64,000 bases of DNA, from positions 19,623-83,622 of the forward strand of contig JAAEMR010000192.1 in the NCBI GenBank assembly GCA_024225395.1. The letters are read 5' to 3'. Position numbers and translations under genes: made by a program. This DNA is from Gammaproteobacteria bacterium (GTDB lineage Bacteria > Pseudomonadota > Gammaproteobacteria > GCA-001735895). This document shows, in pieces, positions 36,848 to 45,474 of the stretch; within the stretch, counting starts at the first letter, position 1, and every line of letters starts with the position of its first letter. Under the pieces are notes generated by a model. It saw nothing but the letters and a program-made list of their open reading frames with translations, had not been told where the DNA came from and did no database searches.

Positions 36848-38067
36848 TGAGCAAAGAAAATAACTTAATGGGCTGGATTGATGCCCGGTTCCCACTGACT
36901 AAAATGTGGGAAGATCATCTTTCAAAATACTACGCGCCAAAGAACTTTAACTTCTGGTATTTTTTTGGTTCTTTAGCTTTACTGGTACTGGTCTTACAGA
37001 TTGTTACCGGTATTTTCCTGACAATGCATTACAAGCCTGATGGAGCTATGGCATTTGCTTCAGTAGAGTACATCATGCGTGATGTGGACTGGGGCTGGTT
37101 GCTGCGATATATGCATTCCACAGGTGCTTCGGCATTTTTTGTTGTGGTTTATCTGCACATGTTCCGTGGTTTGATGTACGGTTCATATCAACGTCCACGT
37201 GAATTACTGTGGCTATTCGGCATGTTAATCTTCCTTGCTCTGATGGCAGAAGCTTTTATGGGTTACCTGCTACCATGGGGACAAATGTCTTACTGGGGTG
37301 CCCAGGTAATCATTTCGCTGTTTGGTGCAATCCCGGTTATAGGTGACGATATCACCCTGTGGATTCGTGGTGACTTCGTTATCTCTGACGCGACCTTGAA
37401 TCGTTTCTTTGCGTTACACGTTATCGCTGTTCCATTAATACTGGTTATGCTGGTTGTTATGCACGTGCTTGCTTTGCACGAAGTAGGTTCTAATAACCCT
37501 GACGGTGTTGAAATCAAGAAGAATAAAGATGAAAACGGTATTCCTGTAGACGGTATTCCTTTCCACCCTTATTACTCGGTTAAAGATATTGTGGGTGTGG
37601 TGGTATTTCTAATCCTGTTCAGTGTAGTGGTGTTCTTCATGCCAGAAATGAATGGTTATTTCCTCGAGTATGCGAACTTTGAACCGGCTAATCCTTTTAA
37701 GACGCCTGAGCACATTGCTCCAGTCTGGTACTTCACGCCGTTTTACGCAATTTTACGTGCGGTTCCTGATAAATTAATGGGTGTTATCGGCATGTTTAGT
37801 GCCATCATCGTGTTATTCCTGTTGCCGTGGTTTGATCGTGGCAAGGTGCATTCAATCCGTTACCGTTCAAATGCATTCAAATATCTGTTAATTATGTTTT
37901 GCATTAGCTTTGTTGCACTGGGTTACCTTGGAGCAATACCGGCGACTGAAGGCCGTACCTGGGCTGCAAGATTGTTTACACTTGGTTATTTTGGTTATTT
38001 CTTCGGTTTATGGTTTATCAGTAAAAATGAAAATACCAAGCCTGTTCCAGAGAGGGTTACATCATGA
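36847..38067 (+). CDS. petB: Ubiquinol-cytochrome c reductase, cytochrome b subunit
   Basis: 406 aa with eight membrane helices. Heme-ligand histidines lie in helix 2 ([20 protein letters not shown]) and helix 4 ([20 protein letters not shown]). The Qo site has [13 protein letters not shown] and the gammaproteobacterial [12 protein letters not shown] form of the PEWY loop. It is the core of complex III, moving protons while passing electrons between ubiquinol and the Rieske and c1 subunits. It overlaps petA by 1 nt and petC by 4 nt. Confidence 0.97.
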   Translation: MSKENNLMGWIDARFPLTKMWEDHLSKYYAPKNFNFWYFFGSLALLVLVLQIVTGIFLTMHYKPDGAMAFASVEYIMRDVDWGWLLRYMHSTGASAFFVVVYLHMFRGLMYGSYQRPRELLWLFGMLIFLALMAEAFMGYLLPWGQMSYWGAQVIISLFGAIPVIGDDITLWIRGDFVISDATLNRFFALHVIAVPLILVMLVVMHVLALHEVGSNNPDGVEIKKNKDENGIPVDGIPFHPYYSVKDIVGVVVFLILFSVVVFFMPEMNGYFLEYANFEPANPFKTPEHIAPVWYFTPFYAILRAVPDKLMGVIGMFSAIIVLFLLPWFDRGKVHSIRYRSNAFKYLLIMFCISFVALGYLGAIPATEGRTWAARLFTLGYFGYFFGLWFISKNENTKPVPERVTS

Positions 38068-38825
38068 AAAAGTCTTTAATATTATTAGCAGGATTACTAA
38101 TACCTGCAATGAGCTGGGCCGCTGGCGGAGTCATTTTTCCAGATGATGATATCTCTGTTGACTGGAATGACAAGCAGTCCATGCAACGTGGTGCAGCACT
38201 GTTTACTAATTACTGTCTGAGTTGTCATTCAGCCGGTTATTCTCGTTATAACCGGGTTGGAGCTGATCTGGGGATTTCTGATGAGTTAATGAAGGAAAAC
38301 CTGATTTTTACCACCGATAAATACGGTGAGCAAACCAAGGTTGGATCATTAATGAAGACAACCATGACTGTAGAGTATGCCGAGGCGGCTTTTGGTACGG
38401 CTCCTCCGGATTTATCTCTGGTTGCGCGCTCTCGTGGTACGCACTGGTTATATAATTATCTACGTGGTTTCTACGTCGATGAAACACGTCCAATGGGTGT
38501 GAATAATGGTGTTTTCCCTGCTGTGGGTATGCCTCATGTTATGGCTGATATGGAAGGTCTGAAGACGGCCAAAAGAGAGATGCAGGATGACGGGCATGGT
38601 GGTAAACATGAAGTGATCGTTGGTTTCGAAAAGATCTCTGAAGGTAGTATGACAACAGCAGAGTATGACCAGGCTGTTAAAGATCTGGTGGCATTCCTCG
38701 ATTATCTGGCCGAGCCTTATAAGCAGACTCGTCAAAATGTAGGGACTGGTGTGTTAATATTCCTGTTTTTCTTCCTGATACTGACTTATCTGTTGAAGAA
38801 GGAATACTGGAAAGATATCCACTAA
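38064..38825 (+). CDS. petC: Ubiquinol-cytochrome c reductase, cytochrome c1
   Basis: 253 aa. A Sec signal peptide ([19 protein letters not shown]) comes first, heme c attachment is CLSCH at residues 51-55, the axial methionine region is [10 protein letters not shown], and a C-terminal membrane anchor ([19 protein letters not shown]) finishes it. It overlaps petB (ATGA) and completes the three-subunit bc1 operon. The sspA gene follows after 25 nt, so all four are probably cotranscribed up to the terminator at 39510. Confidence 0.96.
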   Translation: MKKSLILLAGLLIPAMSWAAGGVIFPDDDISVDWNDKQSMQRGAALFTNYCLSCHSAGYSRYNRVGADLGISDELMKENLIFTTDKYGEQTKVGSLMKTTMTVEYAEAAFGTAPPDLSLVARSRGTHWLYNYLRGFYVDETRPMGVNNGVFPAVGMPHVMADMEGLKTAKREMQDDGHGGKHEVIVGFEKISEGSMTTAEYDQAVKDLVAFLDYLAEPYKQTRQNVGTGVLIFLFFFLILTYLLKKEYWKDIH

Positions 38826-38850
38826 CCACCAATTTTAGGAATAAACAATT

Positions 38851-39477
38851 ATGTCAGCTGTTGCAAACAGACGTTCGGTGATGACCTGCTTTTCATCACC
38901 GGTTGATCCTCAATGCCACCGAAGTCGCATTGTATTAGCCGAAAAGGACATCACGGTAGAAATATATAATGTTGATATGGATGACCTGCCGGAGGATCTT
39001 CTGGATTTAAATCCTTATGCCACTGTTCCTACCATGGTGGATCGTGATCTGGTTTTATACGATGCGCGTGTATTGATCGAGTATCTGGATGAACGTTTTC
39101 CACATCCACCATTAATGCCGGTTGACCCTGTGTCTCGTGCAAAAAGCCGTCTTGGCCTGTTCCGTATTGAAAGTGACTGGTATAGCCTGTTACCTGATAT
39201 TGAACACGGATCAGAAACCAAGAAAGCTCAGGCCAAAAAAGCATTAACGGAAAGTCTGGTCAATTCAGTTGAAGTATTTGAAGCGATGCCTTATTTTCTT
39301 TCTGATGATTTTAGTTTGCTGGATTGCAGTATCGCACCTATTTTATGGCGTCTTCCTTATTATGATATCGAACTGCCATCTTCGGCCAAGCCTATTACTG
39401 ATTACATGAAGCGAGTATTTTCACGACCTTCATTTCAGAATAGTCTGTCCGAGCAGGAAAGGGACATGGTTGAATAG
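38851..39477 (+). CDS. sspA: Stringent starvation protein A
   Basis: 208 aa with a glutathione-transferase fold: thioredoxin-like N-terminal part (SVMTCFSSPVDPQCHRSRIV, NPYATVPTMVDRDLVLYDAR) and a helical C-terminal part (LLDCSIAPILWRLPYYDIEL). SspA binds RNA polymerase and supports stress and starvation gene expression; it lacks GST activity. The gene is the last of the petABC-sspA unit and is followed by a strong terminator, which separates it from sspB. Confidence 0.95.
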   Translation: MSAVANRRSVMTCFSSPVDPQCHRSRIVLAEKDITVEIYNVDMDDLPEDLLDLNPYATVPTMVDRDLVLYDARVLIEYLDERFPHPPLMPVDPVSRAKSRLGLFRIESDWYSLLPDIEHGSETKKAQAKKALTESLVNSVEVFEAMPYFLSDDFSLLDCSIAPILWRLPYYDIELPSSAKPITDYMKRVFSRPSFQNSLSEQERDMVE

Positions 39478-39504
39478 TACCTCCTAAGCTATTGGTCAAG
39501 ATCA

Positions 39505-39538
39505 CAAAAGCCGGTATCATTTGATATCGGCTTTTTTT
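39505..39538 (+). terminator. Rho-independent terminator after sspA
   Basis: GCCGGTATC (39510-39518), loop ATTT, and GATATCGGC (39523-39531) form a nine-pair stem with one G-U, followed by seven T. An A run before it makes it possibly active in both directions. Confidence 0.92.
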
Positions 39539-39697
39539 GTACATGAATGTACTTATGCAGGGAGGCCATGGACCGATATGTCGCTCCTGCAATATCTGCA
39601 TATACGCCATCCATGGCAAAAACGGCAACGAGCAGTATTTTAAAAGAAAATTTACCGCAGTGCGGTAAAAAGTATTTTTAATTAATTTTTTAAATTT

Positions 39698-40120
39698 ATG
39701 ACTTCAAACAAACCCTATTTGATAAGAGCGCTGTATGAATGGCTGGTTGATAATGATGCAACCCCGCATATTATGGTGAATACCACGATTACTGATGTGA
39801 TGATTCCTGATGGAATTGATAAGGACGGGCAGGTGGTACTCAATATTGCAGGCCGCTCTGTTCAGGAACTCGAAATGGAAAACACGCACATCGCCTTCAC
39901 TGCACGATTTGGCGGTATCCCGCATAATATCTATATTCCTATTAAGGCGATTATGGCTATTTATAGCATGGAAGATGGAGAGGGTATGATGTTTGCGGAA
40001 GATATCTCTGCTAAAGAAGCTCCAGTTGAAGAGGTAAAAACAGGCAATAAAAAACTAGAGAAAAAGGATGCTGTGAAAAAACCTGAAAAGAAAAAACCAG
40101 GCTTAAAAATAGTTAAATAA
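39698..40120 (+). CDS. sspB: ClpXP protease specificity-enhancing factor SspB
   Basis: 140 aa. The N-terminal substrate-binding domain is seen in MTSNKPYLIRALYEWLVDND, LNIAGRSVQELEMENTHIAF and TARFGGIPHNIYIPI. The C-terminal end is a flexible lysine-rich tail ending in KKPGLKIVK, the ClpX-docking (XB) motif. SspB delivers ssrA-tagged and other substrates to ClpXP. It has its own transcription unit start after the sspA terminator. Confidence 0.95.
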   Translation: MTSNKPYLIRALYEWLVDNDATPHIMVNTTITDVMIPDGIDKDGQVVLNIAGRSVQELEMENTHIAFTARFGGIPHNIYIPIKAIMAIYSMEDGEGMMFAEDISAKEAPVEEVKTGNKKLEKKDAVKKPEKKKPGLKIVK

Positions 40121-40139
40121 TACAGGGTAGAGCATATTT

Positions 40140-41027
40140 ATGACTAAACAGAGTCAAGTCACTGGTTTGATAGGCCTCGGGCAAATGGGTCATGGCATTG
40201 CTGCTAATATCCAAAAAAGTGGACGCCAGATTGCATTACTGGAGCATACTGGAAACCTGCCTCTGAATGATCTACTGGAAAATGGTGCTCAATCATATAC
40301 TTCCCTGAATAAGCTGGCTGCAGACTGTGATGTAATAATCATCTGTGTCACTGGTACGCCTGAAGTTGAACAGGTGGTTTTCTCTGAAGGTGGTATCCTA
40401 AGTGGAATAAAATCAGGTACGGTGGTCATAGACTGTTCAACATCGATTCCTGCTTCCAGCATTAAAATTCAACAGGCCATCACCCAGGCTGGCGCATTGT
40501 TTATGGATGCTCCAATGACTCGGACACCCAAAGAAGCTGCTGAAGGGCGTCTTAATTTGATCGTAGGTGCTGATGTTGAATTATTCGAAGCACAGCTTCC
40601 GCTGCTGCAAAGCTTTGCAGAAAATATAACCCTGGCGGGTCCTGTGGGTTCCGGCCATGCCATGAAATTACTGCATAATTTTGTATCACTCGGGTTTTCA
40701 GCTGTGTTGTCTGAAGCGGCAGCTAGTGCTGAAAGCTGTGGAATAAAATCTGATGTATTTCTTGAAGTGCTGGCTAAAGGCGGTGGAGCAGGCGTAATTC
40801 TCGATCGTTTAACACCGTTTATTCAAAGTGCCGATGACAGTAGTTTTCGCTTTACTCTGGAAAATGCATCAAAGGACATGAATTATTATGTAGATATGGC
40901 TCAACACAGCGGGGCCCAGACTCAGACCGCTCACTCGATTAGAGAGCTCTATTCATTGGCTAAAGGTAAAACTGAGGTTAATACCTCGGTTCCTCATCTA
41001 GTGAGTTTTTTGTCTAAAGTTGATTAA
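40140..41027 (+). CDS. NAD(P)-dependent oxidoreductase, 3-hydroxyisobutyrate dehydrogenase family
   Basis: 295 aa. The N-terminal Rossmann motif GLIGLGQMGHGIAANI, the family motif FMDAPMTRTPKEAAEGRLNL, and the active-site lysine in GHAMKLLHNF are all present. The family contains 3-hydroxyisobutyrate, tartronate semialdehyde, and related beta-hydroxyacid dehydrogenases. The substrate cannot be called. It occupies the place between sspB and yraN where Pseudomonas has gmhA and a BON protein gene. It converges with yraN, overlapping its stop by 4 nt. Confidence 0.88.
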   Translation: MTKQSQVTGLIGLGQMGHGIAANIQKSGRQIALLEHTGNLPLNDLLENGAQSYTSLNKLAADCDVIIICVTGTPEVEQVVFSEGGILSGIKSGTVVIDCSTSIPASSIKIQQAITQAGALFMDAPMTRTPKEAAEGRLNLIVGADVELFEAQLPLLQSFAENITLAGPVGSGHAMKLLHNFVSLGFSAVLSEAAASAESCGIKSDVFLEVLAKGGGAGVILDRLTPFIQSADDSSFRFTLENASKDMNYYVDMAQHSGAQTQTAHSIRELYSLAKGKTEVNTSVPHLVSFLSKVD

Positions 41028-41413
41028 TAATAATCTGACTGTTCACTGCTGAAGGCATTCTGTATCCATTCGAATGCGTTATCCTTTATATTATCCTCGG
41101 GACTGATAAATAACGCATCAAATCGATAATTGTGCTGTTGAAATTTGTTGTAGCTGGCGATGAAAGTTAAAGCAGTCTGGATTATTTTGCGTTGTTTGGA
41201 CAGTGGAATGCTGTAAGCAGTTCCACCAAAAGCACTGCTTTTACGGTATTTGACTTCAATAAAGCACAGTGTGTCCCGGTGCAGCATGATGAGATCTATT
41301 TCACCCGATCGGCAATGAAAATTTTGCTGCACCGGCTTAAGGCCGTTCTGTTGCAGCCAGTTCAAAGCCTGCTGCTCAAAATACAGTCCCTTGTCTTTTT
41401 TCGAGCCCCACAT
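41024..41413 (-). CDS. yraN: YraN family endonuclease-like protein (UPF0102)
   Basis: 129 aa. The PD-(D/E)xK-like core is present in CRSGEIDLIMLHRDTLCFIE and EVKYRKS. The function of the family is unknown, though a nuclease fold related to Holliday-junction resolvases is accepted. It sits 5 nt after lpoA on the same strand, the standard gammaproteobacterial arrangement. Confidence 0.92.
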   Translation of the reverse strand: MWGSKKDKGLYFEQQALNWLQQNGLKPVQQNFHCRSGEIDLIMLHRDTLCFIEVKYRKSSAFGGTAYSIPLSKQRKIIQTALTFIASYNKFQQHNYRFDALFISPEDNIKDNAFEWIQNAFSSEQSDYY

Positions 41414-41418
41414 GATAT

Positions 41419-43362
41419 TTATTGCTGTTGTTCGATGTCTCCAGTGTTTTCAAGACTGTCAACTTCTTCAGCACTATCCTTTAAGACTTCTGCACGGCCC
41501 CTTTTGTAGGTGGCGAGTATCAGTTCACGATGTACACGACCTTTTTTATCGATGGAAACAGTACCACTATTCAGCTCTATTTTTTCTTCTGGAGTGATCA
41601 GCAAACGCCTTAAAGAAGGAATCAATGTGTAGGCATCAATTCCCATTGCAAAAAAACGGGCGTAACGAGCACTCTGTTTTGGCCATAATTTTTTAATAGC
41701 TGCAAAATCCGGGTTGGTGGTATTAGTCAAAGCCCAGGGGGTATCCACAAATAAAATATCATCGAGGTCTCGATCAGCATCCGGGTTGCTGATGCTGGAA
41801 GATATACTGGATGTGGCGTAAATCCTTAATCCCCTGGCATGATGAAATTTAAGCTGAGGTTTGATTAGTCGTGCCTGGCGCGGATTACCTGCAATAAAAA
41901 TCATATCCACATCCTGCCTTCTGCGTGGAATAAATTCTGATTTTTCACCGGTTACCCGGTCTAAAAGTGAGTGTCTTCGGTTACTGCTATTAATGTTGAG
42001 TAACTGCTTGATGGAAGGAGAGTAATCGTTTTTCCTGGACGGGTATCTGGCGCTTTCAATAACCTGACCTCCAAGAGCTTCAAAACGTTTGGTGAATGCC
42101 TTGTTTAAACGATCTCCTAACTTGCTGTCAGGGGTTAAAGTGACAGCATGGTACTGATTGCTGACCAGCGCATAGTCGGCAATTTGTTCAGCTTCATCTT
42201 CCGGTCTGAGGCCGAACTGGTACAGGTTGTTTATGCCATAGCTCTCATCATCAGCATAATTCAGCGTCAGTGTAGGGACTTTTAAAGACGGGTTGAGTTG
42301 AAGTTCATTGACCAGTTTTTTATCTAACGGGCCTACAATAAAATCGGCACCATTTTGAATGGCCTGATTGTACTGTAGAGTAAACTCCTGCGGATCACTG
42401 CTGACATTGATGATTTCCAGCTCTGGTTTTTCTTCATTGTCGTTATCAATGTCATTGTAGTAGGCGTATAAAAAACCATTTTGAATGGCTTCAGCAACAT
42501 TCTTCAGCTTATCGGATAGCGGTAGCAATACAGCTATACGCGTGGGGTTGATGTAGATGAGTTTACTTTCTTCCACCAGTTGATCAGCAAAAAGAAGTGA
42601 TGCTTCATGCTCAAAATATATTTCATGCCACTGCTTAATCCAGGGTTCAATTTTTGCTGGCAACATGTCGGAACGCCTGGCTATTAAATTTAACTCTAAC
42701 CAGCCCCTTAGATCGAGTGTTTGTTGTTGAGACAATGCCTTGATGATATTCGGTTCGGTTATCCGGTTTAATGCATCCCAGATAAATTTATGATTTTCCT
42801 GTATTTCAAAATCAGATTCCAGGTATTGACCAATCTGAATACGTAATTCTGCAGTTTCCAGTGGCTTTCCTATGGCCAGTACACCTTTTGAACGGATATT
42901 TAAAGCCAGTGCCTTGTAAACGGGATTAGTAATGTTTTCTATGTCGGGTAAATTTCCCAGGCTCTGGTAGGTTTTACCATTCTCAAAATATAGCCCGGCT
43001 AATAGAACATTTTTATTAATGGCTTCTTTTTTTAAAATATCTCCTTCTTCTAATGAGTCATACAGTGCTTCCATCTCATCATAAAGTCCGTTTTTATACA
43101 TCATCAGAGCGGTTTTCTGTAGATAGGCTGAACGGTCTGGTTGTGATGAATTATCAGCCAGGTGCTGGTACATGCTGGCGGCCAGTTCCCATTCAAAATC
43201 CTGTTCGTAATTAAATGCGATAAATTTTGATTCTGCAGTGGCCTGTTCGCTGATTTTTGGCTCTAAAGTAGTAACGGTAGTTGTTTGACAGCCGAAAACA
43301 AATAATGAAGTCAGTAAAACGAGGTTGAATTTTACCAGCTCTAGTGTGTGAAGTTTGCGCAT
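41419..43362 (-). CDS. lpoA: Penicillin-binding protein activator LpoA (LppC)
   Basis: 647 aa. A lipoprotein signal ends LFVFGC at about residue 25. A TPR-like N-terminal part follows, then a periplasmic-binding-protein-like domain (PTRIAVLLPLSDKLKNVAEA, ... GADFIVGPLDKKLVNELQLN, DVDMIFIAGNPRQARLIKPQ). LpoA reaches from the outer membrane to activate PBP1A. It is divergent from rsmI with 83 bp between the starts, the usual layout. Confidence 0.92.
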   Translation of the reverse strand: MRKLHTLELVKFNLVLLTSLFVFGCQTTTVTTLEPKISEQATAESKFIAFNYEQDFEWELAASMYQHLADNSSQPDRSAYLQKTALMMYKNGLYDEMEALYDSLEEGDILKKEAINKNVLLAGLYFENGKTYQSLGNLPDIENITNPVYKALALNIRSKGVLAIGKPLETAELRIQIGQYLESDFEIQENHKFIWDALNRITEPNIIKALSQQQTLDLRGWLELNLIARRSDMLPAKIEPWIKQWHEIYFEHEASLLFADQLVEESKLIYINPTRIAVLLPLSDKLKNVAEAIQNGFLYAYYNDIDNDNEEKPELEIINVSSDPQEFTLQYNQAIQNGADFIVGPLDKKLVNELQLNPSLKVPTLTLNYADDESYGINNLYQFGLRPEDEAEQIADYALVSNQYHAVTLTPDSKLGDRLNKAFTKRFEALGGQVIESARYPSRKNDYSPSIKQLLNINSSNRRHSLLDRVTGEKSEFIPRRRQDVDMIFIAGNPRQARLIKPQLKFHHARGLRIYATSSISSSISNPDADRDLDDILFVDTPWALTNTTNPDFAAIKKLWPKQSARYARFFAMGIDAYTLIPSLRRLLITPEEKIELNSGTVSIDKKGRVHRELILATYKRGRAEVLKDSAEEVDSLENTGDIEQQQ

Positions 43363-43445
43363 AGATAATGAATGTAATGTTGATTTAATGCTGTTGATGT
43401 AAAGATGGCTTGTTAGAATAAGCTGATTAGTTTACATGGTTAAAG

Positions 43446-44288
43446 ATGAAAATGTCAGGCGTACTTTATATTGTAGCAACACCCATTGGAAATTTAGATG
43501 ATATAACGCTCAGGGCGATTGAAGTGTTGCGCTCGGTTGATCTGGTGGCGGCCGAGGATACTCGTCATAGTCAGCATTTACTGGCACATCTTGGCATCAG
43601 TAAAAAAATGCTTTCCCTGCATGAACACAATGAACGAGAACGGATACAACAAATTTTGCATGACCTGGAAAAGGGCTTGCAGATTGCACTGGTTTCAGAT
43701 GCTGGAACGCCGCTGATATCCGATCCGGGTTTTCCTTTGGTTAGAGCCGTTGTTGAAGCAGGGTACAGGGTTATGCCTGTACCAGGGGTCAGCAGTGTTA
43801 TCACCGCTTTGAGTGCTGCGGGTTTGCCTACAGACAAGTTTAGCTTTCATGGTTTCCTGCCGCATAAAAATTCAGAAAGAATAAGCAGGCTCGAAAGCTT
43901 GAAAAATGTGGATGGAACTCATGTGCTGCTGGAATCAACACATCGAATTGAACGGCTATTGCAGCAGGTCAATCAAACTATGCCTGAATCTCAGTTAGTT
44001 ATAGCCAAGGAACTGACTAAGCGTCATGAAAATTTTATACGTGGAAGTGCAGAGCAGTGTCTACAGGTATTTGATCAGGATCCCCTGTTAAAGAAAGGAG
44101 AGTTTGTTGTTTTGCTTTATCAGTCTAAGGCTGATGAAATGGACTCGATGAACCCGGAGATACGAAGGATACTGGAGTTATTGCTTGCCGAAATGCCATT
44201 AAAAAAGGCTGTTAAGTTGGCTGTCAATATCACCGGACTGAAGAAAAATGACCTTTATAAGATGGCACTGGCGCTTTCCTCGGAGTAG
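43446..44288 (+). CDS. rsmI: 16S rRNA (cytidine-2'-O)-methyltransferase RsmI
   Basis: 280 aa. The tetrapyrrole-methylase-like fold is clear: VLYIVATPIGNLDDITLRAI, AAEDTRHSQHLLAHL, VSDAGTPLISDPGF and PVPGVSSVITALSAAGLPTD. It methylates the 2'-hydroxyl of C1402 in 16S rRNA, next to the target of RsmH, which is encoded 1.2 kb downstream. The ATG at 43446 or the one at 43452 are both possible. Confidence 0.96.
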   Translation: MKMSGVLYIVATPIGNLDDITLRAIEVLRSVDLVAAEDTRHSQHLLAHLGISKKMLSLHEHNERERIQQILHDLEKGLQIALVSDAGTPLISDPGFPLVRAVVEAGYRVMPVPGVSSVITALSAAGLPTDKFSFHGFLPHKNSERISRLESLKNVDGTHVLLESTHRIERLLQQVNQTMPESQLVIAKELTKRHENFIRGSAEQCLQVFDQDPLLKKGEFVVLLYQSKADEMDSMNPEIRRILELLLAEMPLKKAVKLAVNITGLKKNDLYKMALALSSE

Positions 44289-44349
44289 CAAGCTTTAGAC
44301 GTGAGATGCCGGACAGTATCTCATGCTACAACTGCTGTCTTTTTTACGC

Positions 44350-44355
44350 TATCAT
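44350..44355 (+). promoter_or_regulatory. Putative -10 of rnpB
   Basis: TATCAT lies 6-8 bases before the expected 5' end of RNase P RNA. No good -35 hexamer was seen at 17 bp, so this is tentative. Confidence 0.35.
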
Positions 44356-44361
44356 GCGTGG

Positions 44362-44712
44362 CAAGTCAGCCAGGTAATCGCTGGTATCCATCAGGGTGCT
44401 GGAGGAAAGTCCGGGCTCCACAGGGCAGAGTGCCAGCTAACGGCTGGGAGGCGCGAGTCTACGGAAAGTGCCACAGAAAATATACCGCCTGGTACTTGTA
44501 CTTGTATTGGGGAAGGGTGAAATGGTGCGGTAAGAGCGCACCGCGCTGCTGGTAACAGCAGTGGCAGGGAAAACCCCACTCGGAGCAAGACCAAATAGGA
44601 AAACGATGGTGCTGCCCGCACTGTTTTCGGGTTGGTTGCTTGAGAGCCTTTGGCGACAGAGGTTCCAGATGAATGATTATCCACGACAGAACCCGGCTTA
44701 CAGGCTGACTTA
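44362..44712 (+). ncRNA. rnpB: RNase P RNA (class A)
   Basis: About 350 nt. The conserved core blocks are all present in order: GAGGAAAGTCCGGGCTCC near 44401, a helix P10/11 region with AGGGTGAAATGGTGCGGTAA, AGAGCGCACCGC, GGTAACAG, and GAGCAAGACCAAATAGG near 44583, then GATGAATGAT and ACGACAGAACCCGGCTTA near the end. The terminal helix P1 is AAGTCAGCC (44363-44371) with GGCTGACTT (44703-44711), followed by TTTTTT. The position between rsmI and mraZ is usual. Open frames over this span are artefacts. Confidence 0.97.
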
Positions 44713-44721
44713 TTTTTTATC

Positions 44722-44750
44722 TGCTCCCTTACTATTTAAGCTAAGGGAGC
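44722..44750. terminator. Hairpin downstream of rnpB
   Basis: GCTCCCTTA pairs with TAAGGGAGC around a loop of about 10 nt. It starts shortly after ATTTTTTAT that ends rnpB. Without a T run behind it, it is a weak terminator or an extra barrier before the mra promoter. Confidence 0.4.
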
Positions 44751-44940
44751 TCGTAAAATGCCTCAATTGGCTAGAAATTCTGCTGAAAATATCTCACAAA
44801 TCCTATGTCTCTTAAGATTTTACTTTAACTATGTCTGGTTAGTTTCTGTTTTTAAATGACATTAACCGTTCGTCGTGAAGAATCTTCGCTAAGTCATTGT
44901 TGTAATTAAAGAAACTCTATTCTCGAAGCCCGTTTTTTAC

Positions 44941-44968
44941 TTGACTTGTGTCACTTTTAAACCATACT
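44941..44968 (+). promoter_or_regulatory. Promoter of the mraZ (dcw) operon
   Basis: A -35 TTGACT (44941-44946), 16-bp spacer and -10 CATACT (44963-44968) lie 54 bp before the mraZ GTG. The three TGTGTCA repeats overlap and follow it. Confidence 0.6.
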
Positions 44969-45006
44969 GTGTCAAATAGTGGACAATTGTGTCATATAGT
45001 GACAAG
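44947..45006 (+). promoter_or_regulatory. Three spaced TGTGTCA repeats in the mraZ promoter (MraZ operator candidate)
   Basis: TGTGTCA occurs at 44947, 44968 and 44988, spaced 21 and 20 bp, two turns of the helix. The last two are part of nearly identical 20-bp units, TGTGTCA-A/T-ATAGTG-(g)-ACA, that are also inverted (TGTCA...TGACA at 44990-45004). MraZ represses its own operon through direct repeats in the promoter, although the known repeat sequences differ, so the identity of the binder is inferred. Confidence 0.55.
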
Positions 45007-45021
45007 TTAAAGGCGGGTTGA

Positions 45022-45474
45022 GTGCTTAAATTTAGAGGGGCTTCAAATTTATCATTAGATGCGAAAGGCAGAATAGTTTTGCCTGCACGCTATCGTGAGC
45101 GCCTGGCTGAAATTTGTGGCAGCAAGTTGGTCGTCACTATTGATACTGATGAGCCCTGCCTGTTGATTTACCCATTGAATGAGTGGGAGATCGTCGAAGA
45201 AAAAATTAATGCATTACCCGGCCTGAATAAAAGAGTGAAGCTTATCAAGCGCAAGCTGGTGGGTTATGCGACGGATATCGAAGTCAATGACAGTGGTAGA
45301 TTGCTGTTGTCCTCCCCGTTAAGAAATTATGCAAAATTAGATAAAAAAGTTGTACTGATTGGTCAGGGCAACAAGTTTGAGCTGTGGGATGAGCAGTTGT
45401 GGGAGCAGCACTGCATGGAAGAGATTGAAGACAGTGAGGAAGTTCCTGAAGCATTGGCTGAGTTGTCGATATGA
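45022..45474 (+). CDS. mraZ: Transcriptional regulator MraZ
   Basis: 150 aa, GTG start with AAAGGCGGG ahead. Two SpoVT/AbrB-like domains repeat: NLSLDAKGRIVLPARYRE at residues 7-24 and ATDIEVNDSGRLLLSSPLR near residue 89. MraZ forms rings that bind repeats in the dcw promoter and represses it. First gene of the cluster; overlaps rsmH by 4 nt. Confidence 0.96.
   Translation: MLKFRGASNLSLDAKGRIVLPARYRERLAEICGSKLVVTIDTDEPCLLIYPLNEWEIVEEKINALPGLNKRVKLIKRKLVGYATDIEVNDSGRLLLSSPLRNYAKLDKKVVLIGQGNKFELWDEQLWEQHCMEEIEDSEEVPEALAELSI

Noticed and set aside
37700..37760. PVWY instead of PEWY in cytochrome b
   Set aside because: As far as I recall this is the usual gammaproteobacterial form and not a loss of function.
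41192..41509. 105-codon plus-strand frame over yraN and lpoA
   Set aside because: It is antisense to two well-supported genes and resembles no family.
44301..44815. Open frames over the rsmI-mraZ gap
   Set aside because: They lie in the RNase P RNA gene, whose conserved blocks and terminal helix are clear.
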